A DNA stretch of 64,000 nucleotides from Echinimonas agarilytica. GTDB taxonomy: Bacteria; Pseudomonadota; Gammaproteobacteria; Enterobacterales; Neiellaceae. This document shows, piece by piece, positions 25,562 through 32,777 of the stretch. The stretch spans positions 186,001-250,000 of the forward strand of contig NZ_JAMQGP010000007.1 of assembly GCF_023703465.1 (NCBI RefSeq). Reading direction: 5' to 3'. The notes under the pieces are model-generated. The model saw only the letters and a list, made by a program, of their open reading frames with translations. It ran no database searches and had not been told where the DNA came from. How positions within the stretch are numbered: the stretch's first letter is position 1; each line of letters opens with the position of its first letter. Made by a program: the position numbers and the translations under genes.

Positions 25562-26221
25562 ATGCTGTTGCCGCTCATCAAAGACGCGTTCAGACACAAT
25601 TTAAAACCCGCTTTAGCACTTCAATCACTAGCGATTGTTCTCGTGTTGAGTTATTACTTTGTGCCTTCAACTCAGCCCGCGTTTAATTTCTTTGCCGACC
25701 TAAAATCAACCTATGGCATTCGCTACGCCATCATTTCTACTGCTATTTTTGGCGGTTTATTGCCGTTTATTTATTTACTATGGACGGGGCAAATTAAACG
25801 TCAACCGGTCGGTCAACTGATATTTTATGTAGTGCTTTGGGCGTGGCAAGGCGCATGTGTTGACGTGCTATATACGTATCAGGGAATTTGGTTTGGTCAC
25901 GCTACAGATATAGCAACTTTAGCCACAAAAGTTGCTGTTGATCAGTTCATATTCAGCGCCTTTTACGCCGCCCCATTTTTAACACTGATGATGTTATGGA
26001 AAGAGCAAGGTTTTAACGCTGTAAAATGGAAGGCATCACTTAACCGGTCGTTGTTCATGCTGAAACTACCTGCAAATATCGCGTCCAATTGGCTCGTATG
26101 GATCCCCGCAGTTACGGCCATTTATTCCATGCCTGCGCCGCTACAAGTGCCACTGTTTAACTTAGTGTTATGTTTTTACGTGCTGCTATTAGCAGTGCTT
26201 AATCGAGATGAAAATCAATAA
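25562..26221 (+). CDS. Multi-pass membrane protein resembling the Mpv17/PMP22 family
   Basis: A 219-aa protein with about five hydrophobic segments (roughly 15-35, 55-80, 95-115, 130-150 and 185-210). The second half follows the Mpv17/PMP22 pattern: K-x3-DQFIFSAFYAAPFL near residue 125, then L-P-x-N-x3-NWLVWIPAVTAIYSMPAPLQVPLFNLVLCFY near the end, with the DQ, W.P and VP..N landmarks of that family. Eukaryotic Mpv17 proteins sit in mitochondrial or peroxisomal membranes. The function of bacterial relatives is not known to me, and the family call is by eye. It stands alone between ldh and a convergent regulator gene. Confidence 0.6.
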   Translation: MLLPLIKDAFRHNLKPALALQSLAIVLVLSYYFVPSTQPAFNFFADLKSTYGIRYAIISTAIFGGLLPFIYLLWTGQIKRQPVGQLIFYVVLWAWQGACVDVLYTYQGIWFGHATDIATLATKVAVDQFIFSAFYAAPFLTLMMLWKEQGFNAVKWKASLNRSLFMLKLPANIASNWLVWIPAVTAIYSMPAPLQVPLFNLVLCFYVLLLAVLNRDENQ

Positions 26222-26235
26222 CACATTGAGGCTTT

Positions 26236-26267
26236 GATGAAGCGCGACAGCTCTCATGCGCTTCATC
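26236..26267. terminator. Hairpin between convergent genes
   Basis: Perfect 10-bp inverted repeat GATGAAGCGC / GCGCTTCATC with a 12-base loop, between the Mpv17-like gene and the convergent regulator. The T tracts are weak. Confidence 0.5.
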
Positions 26268-26290
26268 TTCTAATGCCATTTAACACTCAC

Positions 26291-27814
26291 CTACCCGCCC
26301 AAATGACACTTCTGATAGCAGCTTGGCTGACGCGGACACACTGCGCCGCGCGAACAAATGAGGCGCGCATCAATCTGAGCTCCGCGTTCGATCCAGTTGA
26401 TATTGAGTATTTTCGACACGCTCATCAGTGACGTTTTGATCGCCGGAGGAATAGCGCTAGAGCCACCTGACTTCGCACAGACATCCTTCAAATCTGCGGC
26501 CATCGATAAAGCATCGCCTCCTTGCGCTTCAATGGCAGGGTTTAGATCTATACCGGCGCACAACACATGTTCGTTACCAGCCAAATCACTGACCTTCACC
26601 GATTCGCAACAATAAATTCGAGGTTCATCCCCCACATTTAGAATGGATATTTGAGCCGACGATCCAGAGCTCGGTTCATTGATCATCCGAAAAACTGCCC
26701 AGTGCTGACACGGATCCTGCACTTCGCGCATATTTCCCCAAGGCAATGGAATGCCATTGCCTCGATACACAGCTTTGAGTTTTCCTGGGGCATAGGCATC
26801 AAAGTAGTGCCAATGTGAATAGGGAGAAACTGCCGTCATTCGGCGCATTGCTACAGACGCCGAGACGTCCACCAGCTTGTTCACGCCAATCTCATAACCT
26901 TGACGATCTAATAGCTGGCGAAATGGCACTTTCGGGCATAATAACGCGCCTGCAAAAAAGCTTGATTCGAAGCCACGCCAGGCGTCGAGAATATCTTTTT
27001 GGTCAACAGTGGTAGAGCTCACTCGATTTAATTCATCGTCATCAACCTTGCTGCCGCCCACCGATAGCACGGTATTCAGGCCTTCTTTGTTGTGCAATAC
27101 ACAATGACCGATATGGCGAGCCAACTCATATTTAAGGCGCGTGGGATGTTTTTTTAATCGGTTGTTGAGTTGAATCACATTGGGCGCGTCAAAAAACGAA
27201 GTCAACACGGCTTGTGAGCGCATGCCTGATTCATCAATCACTTCTTGCGGGGCACGATCAAACCATTTCACTCGTAAGCCCAAATTCGCCACAATCACCC
27301 GTAAGTCATCCACACTTAGGGGCAGCCGCTTTAAGCCCACCTCTTCAGCTGCCCGTTCCAAGTCAGGAAAGTGATTTTGATGATGTTCTTGGTGAGCACG
27401 AATTAGTAGCTGAGCAAACTTGCGTCCGCTGGTGCCTGTTTGCGACAGCATTTCAGGAATGGCAATTTGTAAAATCTCGTTCGAGAACAGAAAACTTGGC
27501 TCAAGTGCCATGCCCCCAATACCGCCACGGCGACCTTTGAGCGGTGTAATATCTTGCTCTTCTGGTTCGTCATCTAAAAACCAGTCCACCTCTTTTTGAA
27601 ACACCGCTGCGATGACGGCCAGCATTGCAGCGCTGGGCACCCGCTTGCCTCGCTCAATCATGGAGAGGTATGAAACCGAAGGCGCAGTTTCGAGATCAAC
27701 CCGAACACACCGCGCCGACAAATCTTCCATGGTTAGGTTATTGCGTTTGCGAAGGTTTCTGATTTTCGTACCGAGAAAGTGACTCTTTCTCATTAAGCTT
27801 GTGTTTGTCTTCAT
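26291..27814 (-). CDS. XRE helix-turn-helix regulator facing malate synthase G (DUF3612-type)
   Basis: Transcription factor of 507 aa. An N-terminal XRE HTH (about 14-75: KIRNLRKRNNLTMEDLSARC ... SYLSMIERGKRVPS) is followed by a large effector region with an IrrE/ImmA-like stretch (LKYELARHIGHCVLHNKEGL near 230). The architecture resembles the short-chain acyl-CoA regulator type, and I recall DUF3612 proteins in this position in Vibrio and Shewanella; that name is from memory. The C-terminus carries a Cys cluster (Cys487, 493, 499, 503). It is divergent from glcB, and the inverted repeat at 27824 lies only 10 bases from its own ATG, so autoregulation and glcB control are likely. Confidence 0.8.
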   Translation of the reverse strand: MKTNTSLMRKSHFLGTKIRNLRKRNNLTMEDLSARCVRVDLETAPSVSYLSMIERGKRVPSAAMLAVIAAVFQKEVDWFLDDEPEEQDITPLKGRRGGIGGMALEPSFLFSNEILQIAIPEMLSQTGTSGRKFAQLLIRAHQEHHQNHFPDLERAAEEVGLKRLPLSVDDLRVIVANLGLRVKWFDRAPQEVIDESGMRSQAVLTSFFDAPNVIQLNNRLKKHPTRLKYELARHIGHCVLHNKEGLNTVLSVGGSKVDDDELNRVSSTTVDQKDILDAWRGFESSFFAGALLCPKVPFRQLLDRQGYEIGVNKLVDVSASVAMRRMTAVSPYSHWHYFDAYAPGKLKAVYRGNGIPLPWGNMREVQDPCQHWAVFRMINEPSSGSSAQISILNVGDEPRIYCCESVKVSDLAGNEHVLCAGIDLNPAIEAQGGDALSMAADLKDVCAKSGGSSAIPPAIKTSLMSVSKILNINWIERGAQIDARLICSRGAVCPRQPSCYQKCHLGG

Positions 27815-27823
27815 TTTGTAAAA

Positions 27824-27908
27824 TTCACAGTGTGAAATTTTTATTGTGAAATTCTAGTGAATATTTGGTTATGCTACAAATCAAGCAACATATCAGACTA
27901 GTGAAATT
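27824..27908. promoter_or_regulatory. Operator array between the XRE regulator and glcB
   Basis: A perfect inverted repeat TTCACA-G-TGTGAA (27824-27836) is followed by further copies of its right half-site in one orientation: TGTGAAATT at 27831, TGTGAAATT at 27845, AGTGAATAT at 27856 and AGTGAAATT at 27900. This is the only dense repeat in the intergenic region and the most likely binding array of the divergent regulator. Confidence 0.65.
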
Positions 27909-28014
27909 AGAATGACCTCACAGTCTGAACACAAATACAACAATGCTTGCTTGATACACACTCCAAATTTGGTGTGACCCATTGGAGAGAGAAATGAACC
28001 CGGAGGATAGGCGC

Positions 28015-30198
28015 ATGAATATGCCAGCAGAAAAAAACAATCACATCCATCAGGGCTTTTACAACTTCGTTAATGAAGACGTATTGCCAATGACTTCATT
28101 AAATGCAGTTCAATTTTGGAGTGACTTTGAGCAGTTAATTGCTGATCTAGCACCACGCAATCGCCAGCTTTTAAGCATTCGTCAAGAAATGCAAAGCGCG
28201 ATTGATGAGTATCATCACCAGCATCAGGGCGAATGCTTTAATGCTGAAGCTTATGAAGCCTTCTTGCGCAGTATCGGCTATCTGGTAGAGGAAGGAAAAA
28301 GCTTCTGTGTGAGCACCACACACGTGGATCATGAAATTGCCTCCATTGCTGGGCCACAACTGGTAGTGCCTATCGCCAACGAAAGGTTTGCGTTGAATGC
28401 CGCAAACGCTCGCTGGGGAAGCATGTACGACGCCCTTTACGGCACCAATGTCATTCCACATACTAAAGGATTAAAACCTTGCAAGCTCTACAATGAGGCA
28501 CGCGGCAAAGCGGTGATCGAACACGCTAGAGACTACCTCGACCGAGTGTTTCCGCTTGAATCCGGCTCACATCATAATGTTTCGAACTACATGGTGTATT
28601 ACAAGCATATGTTGGCTTGCTTCCCGGACGGTACTCATAGCGGTTTGAAAACGCCATGTCAGTTTGTTGCATTAACGGGCCACAAAGAAGAACCCACTTC
28701 CATTGTTCTGCGCAACAATGGATTGCACGCTGAAATCATTATTAACCGTCAAGGTAAAATTGGTGAGCACGATATTGCAGGTGTTGACGACATCATGATT
28801 GAGTCAGCCCTGACCACTATCATGGACTTTGAGGATTCAGTATCAACGGTCGATGCCGACGACAAAATCCATGCCTACAAAAACTGGTTAGGATTAATGC
28901 GCGGCGACCTTCGGGCCACGTTTGAAAAAGACGGTAGTACTCACATTCGCTGTATGAACAAAGATCGTTTCTACACCGACAAAAATGGTGAAGAATATCG
29001 AGTTCATGGCCGCGCCTTACTGCTCGCCAGAAACGTGGGTCACCTGATGACCACAGAGTTAATGTTGGACTCTCAAGGCTCACTCGCGCCCGAAGGCATT
29101 GTAGACGCGGTTATCACCGGATTAATCGGCTCACTTGATCTTCAGCAGGACACCACGCACAAAGCCATCCGTAACAGTCGCTCGGGCAGTATTTACATTG
29201 TAAAACCCAAAATGCATGGCCCAGATGAAGTTGCATTTACCTGCGAATTATTTAATCGAGTTGAAGATATGTTGGGCCTCGAGCGCAATACCATGAAAAT
29301 AGGCATTATGGATGAAGAGCGCCGCACCACAGTCAATTTGAAAGAATGTATCCGTATGGCAAAAGACCGTTTAGTTTTCATCAATACCGGCTTTTTAGAC
29401 AGAACCGGAGATGAGATTCATACCAGCATGCATGCCGGTCCATTTTTGCCAAAAGCTCAAATTAAAGAGCAGCCATGGATTAGCGCTTACGAAAATTGGA
29501 ACGTTGATATAGGACTTGAATGTGGGCTTCCGGGTCATGCGCAAATTGGCAAAGGCATGTGGGCCATGCCCGATGAAATGGCTCAGATGATGGAGACAAA
29601 AATCGACCACCCACGTGCTGGAGCAAACACAGCGTGGGTTCCTTCTCCTACCGCCGCAACCTTGCATGCCTTGCACTACCATGATGTAGACGTTCAGGCA
29701 GTACAAAATCGGCTTAAACAGCGCAGTCGGGCAAGTTTAACTGACATACTAACAATTCCGTTGTTGCCCGCCGAGGGGCGTCATAGCTTAACCAACGAAC
29801 AGATAGAACGAGAGCTAGAGAATAATATCCAAGGGATTTTAGGCTACGTTGTTCGATGGGTGGAAATGGGAGTTGGCTGCTCTAAAGTGCCTGATATTAA
29901 CCATATCGGCCTAATGGAAGACCGTGCAACGTTGCGAATCTCCAGCCAGCACATCGCAAACTGGCTGAATCATCACATTTGCAATGACATGCAAGTGCTA
30001 GAAATTATGGAGCGCATGGCACACGTTGTTGATGCACAGAATAAAGGTATATCGGGCTACGTTGCCATGACGCCGAATACCGACCAAAGCCTAGCTTTTC
30101 AAGCCGCAAAAGATCTGATATTTGAAGGTAAATCGCAACCGAGTGGTTATACCGAACCATTGTTGCATCACTACCGACAATTGGCCAAAAATAGATAA
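28015..30198 (+). CDS. glcB: Malate synthase G
   Basis: Glyoxylate-bypass enzyme (727 aa; family about 723): glyoxylate + acetyl-CoA + H2O to malate. Catalytic Asp636 (GLMEDRATLRISSQ) and the redox-sensitive Cys622 (MGVGCSKVPD) match E. coli MSG positions 631 and 617, and ITTIMDFEDSVSTVDADDK is the Mg-binding region. The ATG at 28015 is chosen because GGAGG stands eight bases upstream; an ATG at 27994 also has a GGAGAG and would add seven residues. Isocitrate lyase is not in the window, so the bypass is completed elsewhere. Expression is probably set by the divergent XRE regulator. Confidence 0.95.
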   Translation: MNMPAEKNNHIHQGFYNFVNEDVLPMTSLNAVQFWSDFEQLIADLAPRNRQLLSIRQEMQSAIDEYHHQHQGECFNAEAYEAFLRSIGYLVEEGKSFCVSTTHVDHEIASIAGPQLVVPIANERFALNAANARWGSMYDALYGTNVIPHTKGLKPCKLYNEARGKAVIEHARDYLDRVFPLESGSHHNVSNYMVYYKHMLACFPDGTHSGLKTPCQFVALTGHKEEPTSIVLRNNGLHAEIIINRQGKIGEHDIAGVDDIMIESALTTIMDFEDSVSTVDADDKIHAYKNWLGLMRGDLRATFEKDGSTHIRCMNKDRFYTDKNGEEYRVHGRALLLARNVGHLMTTELMLDSQGSLAPEGIVDAVITGLIGSLDLQQDTTHKAIRNSRSGSIYIVKPKMHGPDEVAFTCELFNRVEDMLGLERNTMKIGIMDEERRTTVNLKECIRMAKDRLVFINTGFLDRTGDEIHTSMHAGPFLPKAQIKEQPWISAYENWNVDIGLECGLPGHAQIGKGMWAMPDEMAQMMETKIDHPRAGANTAWVPSPTAATLHALHYHDVDVQAVQNRLKQRSRASLTDILTIPLLPAEGRHSLTNEQIERELENNIQGILGYVVRWVEMGVGCSKVPDINHIGLMEDRATLRISSQHIANWLNHHICNDMQVLEIMERMAHVVDAQNKGISGYVAMTPNTDQSLAFQAAKDLIFEGKSQPSGYTEPLLHHYRQLAKNR

Positions 30199-30297
30199 TA
30201 CGTTGAACTAAAGCTCGCTTATAAAAACAATAGAGCTTCGACACAAAGCGACATTAAGATCGTACCGCTGTGCCCTACATGCACACATCCCAACCTT

Positions 30298-30323
30298 AAA
30301 GAGCCCTTTCGGGCTCTTTTTTT
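30298..30323 (+). terminator. Intrinsic terminator after glcB
   Basis: Stem AAAGAGCCC / GGGCTCTTT, loop TTTC, T7 tail, 100 bases after the glcB stop. Confidence 0.92.
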
Positions 30324-30454
30324 ATAGACAGGTAAAACTCCCAGAAAATCAATTGTTACGCATTTGCGTTCTAACTTAGATCCAAGCTGTCTAAATGAGG
30401 CTCAACACTTCACTAAAATTAACCTTGGTTGCAAAAGTCAAAGGAGAGCTGACC

Positions 30455-30958
30455 ATGCAAGACATCATTGATGATGTAACGCAATATCTATCGTTAACCC
30501 ACGAAGTGAAAGATCCCTCAGGCATTATTGATATTGGGGATAAATTCACACTCACTTTTACCATCACCAATACCGCGCCACCGCGCACCAATGTGTCCAT
30601 ACCGGCCATTCGGTTTGTCGGGCTTTACCTATCTGTGTATGAAACACGCTATGCGCGCCCTCACATTGAAGGCAGTGACACAGTATCATCGGCGGTAGGC
30701 GATGATTTTTTTCCTTCATCCATTCGGGCTGGTGAAAGTGCCACTGTCGATATGACATTTGTAGCGATAAGCGCCATCACCAACCCCGTCAGCTTAGTCA
30801 TCGAAAAGGTTGCTGATGCTATCGTCAATGCTTCGCTAGATTTTGAGGAGTATTTTCAGATCAGTAAGGAGTTTGAGGTTTCAACGAATATATTCCCTCG
30901 GATTAATGTGGGTCGCCCAAGTCCCGTCATTGACCGTCCTCGAAGAGAGCTGCCATAG
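30455..30958 (+). CDS. Hypothetical protein, beta-strand-rich
   Basis: I do not recognise this 167-aa protein. The start is the ATG at 30455, which has AAAGGAG at ideal distance; an in-frame ATG 20 codons upstream lacks one. It has no signal peptide and no membrane segment. Alternating hydrophobic stretches (DKFTLTFTITNTAP, FVGLYLSVYET, ESATVDMTFVAIS, VSLVIEKV) suggest an immunoglobulin-like or C2-like beta sandwich. The phrase FTLTFTITN resembles strands of conserved-repeat and TRAPP-type beta domains, but this is only a resemblance. It is a monocistronic gene between the glcB terminator and a convergent hairpin. Codon use looks like that of its neighbours. Confidence 0.75.
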   Translation: MQDIIDDVTQYLSLTHEVKDPSGIIDIGDKFTLTFTITNTAPPRTNVSIPAIRFVGLYLSVYETRYARPHIEGSDTVSSAVGDDFFPSSIRAGESATVDMTFVAISAITNPVSLVIEKVADAIVNASLDFEEYFQISKEFEVSTNIFPRINVGRPSPVIDRPRRELP

Positions 30959-30978
30959 TGAGGCTTCTGTCAGAAATT

Positions 30979-31011
30979 GATGATTAATGAGCTTTTCACT
31001 CGTTAATCATC
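30979..31011. terminator. Hairpin between convergent genes
   Basis: Inverted repeat GATGATTAATGAG / CTCGTTAATCATC (13 bp with one G-T pair, loop CTTTTCA). It overlaps the stop codon of the minus-strand gene. The T run is absent, so it is a weak terminator candidate. Confidence 0.4.
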
Positions 31012-31548
31012 ATCTAAATCTTTTAAATGATCAATACGAAGATGCTCAGGTAGGATTTCTTCTTCGTTTTCGATTTCTTTTTCATACTCGCGACGATCAA
31101 ATTCCTTAGCCGCAGTGAATAACTTCAATTGGCTATGATAATAGGTTTTTTCATCAACACTGGCTGCTGCATAGATGTAGATCATACCGTTTCGATTTTC
31201 CGCAGCGAATACGCGTTGTTCATCAAGTTGGGAAGGCCAATACAGGTAGTTTTGGTAATCAGGCACCTCACTGATTCCACACCGAGTGACAAACTCGGCA
31301 TCCACGTAGACAGGCGCTTTGCCATGGAGATCTTCAGCAACATGGATAACCGCTCCCTGAAAACCTTCGCTGCCGTAAGGCAATTTGTAAAGACGGGAAA
31401 CAATACCAACAAAGACATAATCTGCTGTTTTCGTCGCCGCGACGAACTTGTCTTCGGCTGAAAGCTGATTGAAATAGTTCATATCACACGCATTGGCAGA
31501 CACACAGCAGAGTATTGCCCAAACACTTAATACATATTTTATAAACAC
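31003..31548 (-). CDS. Small secreted protein, possible NTR/TIMP-like fold
   Basis: A 181-aa protein that begins with a signal peptide (MFIKYVLSVWAILCCVSANA-C). The predicted mature protein would start with Cys21, and the next ~110 residues run TKTADYVFVGIVSRLY ... VIHVAEDLHGK ... EFVTRCGISE. This recalls netrin/TIMP-like (NTR) OB folds, which also start with a cysteine followed by a VF.G.V strand; the call is tentative. The sequence before Cys21 (ANA) is not a good lipobox. The C-terminal 40 residues are very acidic. The start is a GTG with AGG seven bases upstream, located at the end of the acyltransferase gene, so the two are one transcription unit. Confidence 0.7.
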   Translation of the reverse strand: MFIKYVLSVWAILCCVSANACDMNYFNQLSAEDKFVAATKTADYVFVGIVSRLYKLPYGSEGFQGAVIHVAEDLHGKAPVYVDAEFVTRCGISEVPDYQNYLYWPSQLDEQRVFAAENRNGMIYIYAAASVDEKTYYHSQLKLFTAAKEFDRREYEKEIENEEEILPEHLRIDHLKDLDDD

Positions 31549-31556
31549 AGAGCTAC

Positions 31557-32636
31557 CTATTTGGGTTTACGGCGAATGGAAAATGGATGTTCAATTGCAG
31601 CATAAAGCACAAAAGAGCTAAGCCAAGTGATCACAAACAAAGGAATCCAAAGCCAATAATAAATCAATGCCGAATCAGCTGTGGCGGGCGCGATCATGGG
31701 CAACAGCAAAAAACAAAACTTCAGCGTTAGGCCATGCCACAAGTAATACGAATAACTCATATTGCCCAACCACCGAATGGGCGCAAAGCACAACCATTGG
31801 GAAGTGCGAGAGCCAAGCGTAAAGGCGTTCAACGTGAGTATTAAAAACAGCACGAAGACCACCATTAAGGCTGTGACAGAATCAATGGTAAAGAAAATTC
31901 GAGCACCGAACAGCGCTAAAGCGGCCACCAAGCACAATGTGCCGCCGCGCCAAATTTTGAGCTGACGATAATGGTAAGCCTCAAACACCAAAATGCCAGC
32001 CACAAACATCAATAACCGCACAAGACCAGCAGATTGGTACGCCAGCATAAAACCTATGACCGACACCCCCAACCAGAACATAATTCGCGTATTACTACTC
32101 CAGCGCTTCATACCGCAAGCAAAGATCACAATAGGAATAATCAGGTAATAAAACAATTCGTAGCTCAGCGACCATGCCACCGTAATCATCGGCTTGATGT
32201 CGAAAATTCCAGGTAAGAGCAGTAAATTGGAAACCAAATATTGAATGATGTCCATCAATCCAGAGGGTAATTTACTCTGCTGAGGGAACACCACAGACAG
32301 CAGCAAATACACCGAAAAAACCACTAAAAATGTCGGATAAATACGACGAATTCGACGGCGCGTATAGGCCAATGCATGAAAGCTTTGTTTAGAAATGATG
32401 GTGCCGTAGATCAAAAAACCACTGAGCACAAAGAACAGATCGACCCCCAAGTTACCCATGGCATGAACCACATGAGAAAACGTTAGAGAAAGGCCACTAA
32501 TCCATGGTTCAACTAAAGTGGAATAATGCACTAAGAACACCATGAACACTGCAATGCCCCGTAATCCTTCCATAGCGCGTAACGGCGTGTTGTCGCCGTG
32601 ACTAATTTCGAGTCGTTCCAGTATCCATTGCTGCAT
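31557..32636 (-). CDS. OafA/YrhL-type membrane acyltransferase (acyltransferase 3 family)
   Basis: Integral membrane O-acyltransferase (359 aa from the ATG at 32636; a GTG start eight codons earlier is possible). About ten transmembrane helices are visible. The family start is clear: LRAMEGLRGIAVFMVFLVHYSTL with the conserved Arg and His, GVDLFFVLSGFLIYG, and RRRIRRIYPTFL. Members O-acetylate or acylate surface sugars, lipopolysaccharide or peptidoglycan; the substrate here is unknown. The secreted-protein gene starts eight bases downstream, which suggests a joint envelope role. Confidence 0.9.
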   Translation of the reverse strand: MQQWILERLEISHGDNTPLRAMEGLRGIAVFMVFLVHYSTLVEPWISGLSLTFSHVVHAMGNLGVDLFFVLSGFLIYGTIISKQSFHALAYTRRRIRRIYPTFLVVFSVYLLLSVVFPQQSKLPSGLMDIIQYLVSNLLLLPGIFDIKPMITVAWSLSYELFYYLIIPIVIFACGMKRWSSNTRIMFWLGVSVIGFMLAYQSAGLVRLLMFVAGILVFEAYHYRQLKIWRGGTLCLVAALALFGARIFFTIDSVTALMVVFVLFLILTLNAFTLGSRTSQWLCFAPIRWLGNMSYSYYLWHGLTLKFCFLLLPMIAPATADSALIYYWLWIPLFVITWLSSFVLYAAIEHPFSIRRKPK

Positions 32637-32712
32637 TGAGTTTTTATTGTCCCTAATCACGATGTGAACAAAGTACCGCTTTACATTGTGACTTGCTAGT
32701 CAGGTGCGCCAT

Positions 32713-32751
32713 AAAAAACCACCGAGAGCTGCGAAGGCTAGCGGTGGTTTT
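32713..32751 (-). terminator. Intrinsic terminator after the FAD/Fe-S dehydrogenase gene
   Basis: Read on the minus strand: stem AAAACCACCG / CGGTGGTTTT with a 17-base loop, followed by TTTAT. GCGCC / GGCGC flanks extend the pairing. Confidence 0.75.
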
Positions 32752-32777
32752 GGCGCAATCAAATCAGTTGTTAGTGG

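Noticed and set aside
26234-27540. Several 60-108-residue plus-strand frames across the XRE regulator gene
   Set aside because: All are antisense shadows; the minus-strand 507-residue protein has a clear HTH and consistent coding character.
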